From Nephrotoma appendiculata (taxonomy: Eukaryota > Arthropoda > Insecta > Diptera > Tipulidae): a DNA stretch of 64,000 nucleotides. The stretch spans positions 71,685,571 to 71,749,570 of the forward strand of contig OX371225.1 in assembly GCA_947310385.1 (NCBI GenBank), given 5' to 3'. Both the position numbers and the translations under genes were made by a program. The notes beneath the pieces are model-generated. The model saw only the letters and a program-made list of their open reading frames with translations. It was not told the DNA's origin and made no database searches. This document shows, piece by piece, positions 58,101 through 64,000 of this stretch; the stretch's first letter is position 1; the number at the start of each line of letters is the position of its first letter.

Positions 58101-58574
58101 TCTGAGAATATTTCTTACTCTTCCAGTTTCGACTGCTTCATGTGAAAGAAGTTTTAGCAAGCTTAAAATAATTAAAAATTATTTAGGGTCAACAATAGGG
58201 CAAGAAAGATTATCCAATCTCTCAATAATATCGATTGAATATGACATCGTTAAAGACCTTAATTATGATGATATAATTGATGAGTTTGCTGATATAAAGG
58301 CCAGAAAAGTTAAAATCAAATAATTATTTATATTTATTCATCATTGTTGAATAAAATTCCAAAGTCGATGAATAAAACTCCGAAAAGTTCGACTTTATAA
58401 ATTTTATTATTATAAATATAATCCATTAAATAAATGATATTATACTATAAATTAAATGAAATATGTGTTTGATTTGCTACAAATTTTTTATAATTTCTTA
58501 TTTTGCAGGAAATAAATAGGGGGCCCAAAAATAATGCTTCGCACAGGGCCCAGAATAAGCTAGTTTCGGCACTG
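55142..58574 (+). mobile_element. hAT transposon inserted in the foldback left arm
   Basis: 3433 bp. Ends ctagtgctgaaactagc and, in complement, cagtgccgaaactagc, the left having one extra base. It is flanked by 8-base direct repeats, cgtccagg (55134-55141) and cgtccagc (58575-58582), with one mismatch. Eight-base duplications are characteristic of hAT elements. The foldback repeat is continuous across it. The single gene is broken, so the copy is inactive. Confidence 0.9.
55859..58323 (+). pseudogene. hAT transposase of the ZMYM1-like type, decayed
   Basis: The frame starts with MSKPLSGSQKRKRNLKQ, preceded by a tattattttag that may be a splice acceptor. The pieces then show the TTF-type/ZMYM1-like N-terminal region (HTWPDIPNKI, WFYLKQRNGEVVK, FCFPCMLFG), a DUF4371-like segment (KGSVSYFSPLIQNEII), the core with RRQGCDNGANMAGKYKVVQ and FMPCPAHNLNL, and at 57817-58323 the dimerisation domain with STASCERSFSKLKIIKNYL. 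The cysteine pair and histidine typical of the hAT zinc site are partly visible. Several stops and frameshifts lie between 55930 and 57815. A complete protein would cut and paste the element. Confidence 0.87.
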
Positions 58575-59989
58575 CGTCCAGCCGGAACCTAATAAAGTCG
58601 GCCAGAACCATACTAAATCAAAGCAACTATGGCACTAGTAGCACGATGTATTGTGCATCATTTTGCACTATATAACTTTTTATTCGGAAACTTATAAATC
58701 CATAAATATACGATTTTTCAAAAAAAACCTTATAATTTCAATCGGAACCTACAGCCAAATTAACTATGTCATAAGTAGGATGATGCATTGATCATCATAA
58801 TTTTTCAGCCGCAACCTTATAAATCCAGGAATATACAATTGTTTGGGAAAAAACCTTACAAATTCAGCCAGAACCATACCCTCTACAGGCAAACTAACTG
58901 TGGCACAAGTAGTACGATGCATTGTGCATCATTGTGCGTTATATAAATTTTCAACCGAAACCTTGTTATTCAGGCCAGAACCTGATAAAGCTAACCAGAA
59001 CCATATTACAGCCAAACCACTTATGGAACAAGTAGCACGATACATTGATACATTGTGCATCATTGTGCACTATATATTTTTAGCCGGAACCTTAAAATTC
59101 CGCCCAAAATCTGATAAAGCTTGACAAAACTATATAATAGCCAAACCAACAACACGTTATTGTGCACTATATAATTGTAAAGCCGTAACCTTAAATATTC
59201 AGCAATAAAACATTTTTCGGGAAAGTAGGTTTCTGGTGAAATTGTAAGGTTTTTTCCCGAAAAATCGAATATTGCTGGATTTATAACGTTCCAGCGAAAA
59301 AAAAAAATATATTGCTCAATGATGCACAACGCGTCGTGCTACTTATGCCATAGTTGATTTGGCTATAATCTGGTACTAACTGGCTTTATCAGATTCTGGA
59401 CGGAATTATAAGATTCCGTCTGAAAACTAATATAGTGCACAATGCATCGTGCTACTTGTGCAATATTTGGTTTGGCTGTAGTACGGTTTTGACCGGCTTT
59501 ATTAGGTTCTGGTCGGAGCAGTTATAAGGTTCCGGCTGAAAAAATATATAGTGCAAAATGATGCACAATGTATCGCGTTACTTGCGCCATATTTATTTTG
59601 ACTGCAAATTTCTTTTGAAATTGTAAGGTTTTTACCCCGAAAAATCGTATATTGCTGGATTTATACGGTTCCGGCAAAAAAACAAAAAGTGCTCAATGAT
59701 GCACAATGTATCATGCTACTTGTGCCATAGCTAGTTTTGCTGAAATGTGGCACTGATTGGCTTTATCAGGTTCTGGGTGGAATTTTAAGGTTCCGGCTGA
59801 AAAATTGTGTAGTGTACAATGATGCACAATAAATCACGTTACTTGTACCATAGCAAATGTGTCTGTAGAGGATATACTTTCAGCCGAATTTGTATAAGTT
59901 TTTTTCCCGAAAAATCGTATATTTCTGGATTTATGAGGTTCCGGCTGAAAAATTATATAGTGCACAATGATACACAATACATCGTGCTA
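58575..59989. repeat. Tandem units of the foldback arms around the centre of symmetry
   Basis: Units with a (g)caca(a)gtagcacgatg(c/t)attgtg core occur near 58635, 58775, 58905 and 59030 in one orientation. Their complements (atcgtgctacttgtgcca) occur near 59330, 59450, 59575, 59710 and 59830. The orientation switches near 59225. Open frames inside the units are by-products of the repeat. Confidence 0.85.
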
Positions 59990-60926
59990 CGAGGGTTGCC
60001 TTTTATATTTCGGGATTGGACAACCCTACTGTTGCAATCTGGCAACTGACAGCTGTATCGTAAAGTTTGACATTTTTGAGATTATACAGAGTGCATGGAT
60101 GAACTTAATTCAATTTTTGGCGATGAAGCTCCATCAAGGACGAGTGTTTATCGATGGTATGGTGAATTCAATCGAGGTCGTAGTTCACTTCAAGACGAAT
60201 TTCGTGAAGGTCATCCAGAATCTGTTGTTGTTCCGGAAACCATTGATGCTGTGCGCGAACTGATATTGTAAGATCGTCATGTGACCTATCGAGAGATTGA
60301 GACAACCTTAGGCATTAGTGGGACCAGCATACATTCAATATGCAGTCGAATTTATGGGTTTTTCTAGATGAGCCGAATCCAACAAAAGTTGTTTGCGCAC
60401 GAAGCACTTGCAAGCAAATGATCGCCTGTTTTTTCGGAAAAAATGGAAATGTTGCAACCGTACCACTAGAACAACGCAGAACAGTCAATTCTGATTGATA
60501 CACACCATTTGCTTGCCAGTTGTCTTCCAAGAAATCAGAAAAACCAACTGTCGAAGACGGATCACTCTTCACCACGACAATGCGAGCTCACAACTGCATT
60601 TTTGAGCACTCAAAACATCGATTTGATGAGTCATCCGCCGTATAGTTCTGACTTGTCACCATAAATGACTTCTTTTTATTCCCGTACGTAAAAAACAAAC
60701 TGAGAGGTTAACGTTTTTCGACACCTGAAGAAGCGGTTGCTCCGTTCAGAATGCATGTTTTGGGGATACCTCAATCAGAGTGGAAAAAGTGCTTCGACAA
60801 TTGGTTCAAACGCATGCAAAAGTGTGTAGATTTGCATCGGGAATATTTTGAAAAACAATAAAGCGATTTTCGATGATTAATATTTGTTTTTGTTCTCTAA
60901 TCCCGAAATATAAAAGGCAGCCCTCG
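59990..60926 (+). mobile_element. Mariner inserted in the foldback right arm
   Basis: 937 bp, flanked by TA at 59988-59989 and 60927-60928. The ends are cgagggttgccttttatatt and, in complement, cgagggctgccttttatatt, continuing as ttcgggatt(g/a)ga, a TIR of about 31 bases with two mismatches. The foldback unit reads through on both sides. It is a different mariner lineage from the one at 24714-25624. Confidence 0.93.
60095..60861 (+). pseudogene. Mariner transposase remnant
   Basis: From 60095 the frame gives LNSIFGDEAPSRTSVYRWYG and VTYREIETTLGISGTSI, the two helix-turn-helix regions of a mariner transposase. A deletion follows. Then FLDEPNPTKVV and KQMIACFFGKNGNVATVPLE are seen, and near the end FFLFPYVKNKL and PQSEWKKCFDNWFKRMQKC. 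The segment with the first catalytic aspartate is missing and later parts are frameshifted, with several stops, so it is dead. The surviving motifs place it among DD34D-type mariners by resemblance, though the spacing itself can no longer be counted. Confidence 0.85.
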
Positions 60927-61093
60927 TACTAGTGCTACAGTTGGTTTGGCTGTAGTATGGTTTTGGACGACTGTATCAGGTTCCGGCTGAAACTATAAGG
61001 TTCCGGCTGAGAAAGCATATAGTGCACAATTATGCACAATGCATTGTGCTACTTGTGCCATAGTTGCTTGGTTCCGGTTAGCGTGACGGACAC

Positions 61094-62379
61094 CTATCAT
61101 AATGCTAAAATATTACGATTTTTTGCTTCTAGATTTTTCCACAAGAGATTATTGGTCGAAAAATGACCAAACGAAAGCAACGATAAACCTACCCTAAATG
61201 TTCTTATTCCTCTTAATATTCAAAATCCCTTGTATTTCGCTAGTTTCAAATTTTGTAAAATTTCATTAATACTGGTATGGTTCACATCACACATAACATT
61301 TCCGTTGGCCGGTCAGACGACCGACAACCACATCCCCGACAGAAATTTCGGACGTTCAGATCGCCCGCAAGCCAAATTGCGGATACAAGTACATTGAAGG
61401 CACCCAAATTGGAGAGTTCGGAAATTTTGCTATTGATGTTTGTGATACCAGCCAACAACTTTTCAGAGATCACGGTGATATTATTCCGGGGGTCACGGTG
61501 ATACCAGGCCATTACGTTTGTGAAGTTCGTTGTTATAGGTGTTTTTTGACTAAGTCGTGGTTGCGATTGGTAGCTTTATAGATACGTGGTCTGGTAATGG
61601 CATTAGCCTTCCAACATACAGTGTATTCGGAGGCGTAATCGTTGGTGGATCTTGCTCCTAGACCATGACAACTCTTAATTTTTCGAATGCAGCCAAGATT
61701 AATTTTAAAACGGTTTTAGTATATATTTTTTTGTTCTGTTTGTGATGATCCTCTTAAATTTTGTTTGTATGTCCTATCACTTTTATAGTTTTTGTGAGAG
61801 AAGGTGGTTAATCTTTCATTCAACCGCCTCTCAGCTGGTTTATGAACTATCATTGGATATGTGGTTTGCAATGTACGGTATTCTGTTAATTTTAGCGATA
61901 CACACAAGATATATGACTCCAGCGCAAAGTATAATCGTTGTTAGAAGTAAGGTTTGCTTCATAACAAAATCGTGGTAGCTTACATTAAAATATGTTAAAA
62001 ATTACATTTAAATCAGAATGATGCAACTTATGGCTAATTGTGAAGCTGGTTTACACTGATACAATTGCATCGTAATGCGAGTGAAATTCAATGCATGCAA
62101 AATGTAAATGTATTCGATACTAATTATATTGAAAAAAGAAATGTTTGCTTGCTTCTACTGTAAAAAAGATTCAAAATTGACTAAACGAAACTTATGAATT
62201 TTGTTACAAATAAAACCCGTTCAACCGTTTCACACGGGTTGTGAAATGAAGTAAGGTTTTAAATTAGCATTTAAAACCTTATTTTATATTAAACCACCAA
62301 CTTTTTGGTATTGTTTTATTCTGCTCTCTCGAAAATAAAATTAAAACTAGAATCTACATCTCAAAAATCGCCTTAATTT
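61094..62379. other. No gene recognised
   Basis: A minus-strand stretch (about 61190-61690) gives broken, non-low-complexity translations (for example AITRPRIYKATNRNHDL) that might be remnants of coding sequence, but I recognise no family. The rest is AT-rich. Confidence 0.35.
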
Positions 62380-63097
62380 TCCAGGGGCCTCCAACGGCAA
62401 TAATTCTTCCAACACCTCCCCATATTTTTTCGCTTTGTCCTACTGGGATTCATGAAGGCTTTCAGGGTGACAGGTTTAATTTCGAGGTTATATGTTACAT
62501 ATGAATGATCAGAGAATGAGTGTTCCTTCGCCACTCTCCACCTTCTGATCATATGGAAGATCGTTTCTGACGCAAAGGTCACATCCAACACCTCCTGTGA
62601 ATTTTTAACAATGAATGTCGGTTCTCGTCCAATATTGCAAACTAAAAAGTTTGTATTTAGTAAGTAATCAAAAACTTACTCACCCGTCTTGGTTATTTCT
62701 GTGCTTTCCCATATTGTGTGATGCGCGTTTACATCACATCCGAGTATAACATCTACCCTTCTTTGATCTACTTGAAGGATCAGTTCCCCCTGCTTATCCG
62801 GTGGAACCTCCTTCTTGCGATCCATGTAGGCGGAGGCCAGCCATAATTTTTCACAGCCAGCCTCAACATTCACTATTGGAATATCTCCGCTACTAAATTG
62901 AGGCAGAAGAAAAATATTCAGATTATTTTTCGCTAAAATACACGATCTGATCTTCTCGGAGCTGCTTGAATATAATAATTTATACCCTTTTGTTCTGAGG
63001 CCACAGATCCTGTTATTGCTAATCAAAGGTTCTTAGTATAACAGGTACCGAGGTAGCCTTCTTGTGATGCAGGTTTATTTGTACAATATTAACCATT
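62380..63097 (-). pseudogene. ORF2 5' part of a second LOA/R1-like LINE copy
   Basis: Matches the endonuclease half of the LINE at 46001-50152: SNNRICGLRTKGYKLLYS, VILGCDVNAHHTIWEST, EVLDVTFASETIFHMIRRW and HSFSDHSYVTYNL. The similarity stops abruptly at 62380, before the RT, so this copy has lost its 3' half. Relative to the first copy a segment around 63030-63050 is deleted. A stop and a frame change lie near 62680. The ATG of ORF2 lies in an atggttaa context near 63090, similar to the ORF overlap in the other copy. Confidence 0.82.
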
Positions 63098-64000
63098 TCA
63101 GTCTACCTTACTCATCTCTTTATGAACTCCCTGCATCGGGATAGTGCCATCTGGCTCATTGCTTCAGTCGCCATCTACCTCCCGTTGATAGTCTGACAAG
63201 GTATCCCATCAGATTTCAGAGAGAAGAGGCTACCTCCCAACACGTTCGATGCATCAGTCTCCTGGCCGTCCTCCGCCCGCTTGCCCATCTCCTGCTGGGC
63301 CCGATCGCCGTCGCCCTCAGGCTGGTCTTTCGCAGTCGTATCGACCTCGTCCTTTTATATATTTTAAGGGTGATCGACCCGAACCCGAAGTAGATCACTC
63401 CCTTTTATTTTTCAAGTGAAGCCCGGGATTCTTTATTGATCAGCATTATTGCCAATCTTAAGCCCCCCTAAGCCTCCTCTCGCTTTACAATCATCCAGTC
63501 TTTTGTTGAAAGATCGGCATTGCTGGCCCGAATGATCACGAGGATCTCTTCTGGCTTATCCGGCTCGATCGGTAGCCATATGCGTTCCCTCCGCCTGCTC
63601 AAGATGTCCTCCCTGAAGACTGCCCCATGTCCTGCCACACCTCTCCTTCTTCGGCCACTGCCTCTTTATACAGGTCGACCGATCTCTGGTCCAAGCACGC
63701 AGTCAACTTCACGCATCCCTGGTACCATTCCACATCTCTGCGGTACGGGGGGATCTTCTCTCAGGATCCTCAGAAAATGGAGTTTAGTGAATTGTACACT
63801 ACCCTTCACCTCTTCAACGTGTTGCTCCCATCATCCTGACTCCTGTCAATGACGGCTAGCACCAACATGTTCTCGTTTACGGTCTCACCGAATAGCTTGA
63901 GTTTTTGATCCCTAGGAGCACCCGACGTTGAGTCTGCTTGCACCTTGGCTCGCTTGTAACGCCGCGCTTTCCACCACTACGTTAACATGTTCCACTGTTC
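63090..64000 (-). pseudogene. ORF1 of the second LOA/R1-like LINE copy, cut by the window edge
   Basis: The nucleotide sequence parallels 48928-49760 of the first copy: the glycine/aspartate-rich C-terminal zone, the catccagtcttt...ggatcggcattgctgg segment and the ctcaggatcctcagaaaatggag segment. Between about 63610 and 63740 it retains coding sequence for the cysteine- and tryptophan-rich middle of a DUF4780-type domain that is missing from the first copy. Frameshifts are present. It continues beyond the right edge of the window. Confidence 0.75.

Larger units (their letters stand above)
55031..61093. mobile_element. Foldback-like element with arms of tandem repeats
   Basis: Ends gtacgtcacgc at the left and, in complement, gtgtccgtcacgc at the right, each followed by a (c/a)aactatggcacaag block. 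The left arm (55031-59200 without the hAT) has about six repeat units in one orientation. The right arm (59240-61093 without the mariner) has about seven in the opposite orientation. The period is about 125-135 bp, and a unit contains a tgcacaatgatgcacaat core and ccggaacctta-type spacers. The centre of symmetry is near 59225, at a tttttcgggaaa...tttcccgaaaaa pair. Without its insertions it is about 1.7 kb. Inverted arms built of tandem units are the hallmark of foldback elements. No coding sequence of its own is seen. Confidence 0.75.

Noticed and set aside
58575..61093. CRISPR-like array
   Set aside because: Units are about 125-135 bp, diverged and switch orientation at the centre; this is a eukaryotic foldback-type structure without uniform short repeats and spacers.
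61277..61512. Overlapping frames of 74-76 residues on both strands
   Set aside because: No domain, signal peptide or splice signal; the surrounding minus-strand translation is broken and unrecognised.

Overview
This window reads as repeat-dense insect chromatin, most likely from a fly (Diptera). Almost every coding stretch is transposable-element derived: BEL/Pao and Ty3/gypsy LTR retrotransposons, I-like, LOA/R1-like and PHD-finger LINEs, mariner, hAT, Helitron and several MITEs. The sequence is AT-rich and no conventional multi-exon host gene could be followed. The only plausible host coding signal is a short signal-peptide exon with a splice donor on the minus strand at 2202-2411. The fly assignment is inference from the mix of families.

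Layout. 1-1390: two local tandem-repeat arrays. 2202-2600: putative secreted-peptide exon with a TATA-like box. 4021-10990: a decayed plus-strand BEL/Pao element, split inside pol by a Helentron-like insertion (7315-9485) that carries a 1.3 kb octamer array. 11500-14320 and 30840-31427: remains of one or two minus-strand BEL/Pao elements. Between them sit two plus-strand gypsy elements. The first (14326-26365) is a young CsRn1-type element with both LTRs, a 4-bp target duplication, an antisense I-like LINE in its leader (15013-20620) and a DD41D mariner in its pol (24714-25624). The second (about 26370-30830) is an older, LTR-less gypsy copy.

34757-37830 is a DNA transposon encoding a decayed member of an insect nuclease-like family with a QNRN motif. 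37961-43400 is a mosaic of MITEs, two of them inside a dead Helitron helicase. 44110-51390 holds three LINE pieces: a short RT remnant, a LOA/R1-like LINE ending in four AGGTT units, and an intact PHD-finger ORF1 without an adjacent ORF2. 55031-61093 is a foldback-like element whose arms are tandem repeats in opposite orientation; its left arm contains a hAT element and its right arm a mariner. 62380-64000 is a second, truncated copy of the LOA/R1-like LINE.

The elements do not form a pathway. What links them is nesting, which gives a relative chronology: the BEL copies are oldest, then the second gypsy, then the CsRn1-type gypsy (3 substitutions in 306 aligned LTR bases), then the LINE and mariner inside it. 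The foldback element predates its hAT and mariner insertions. No rRNA gene, bona fide tRNA gene or CRISPR array was seen.
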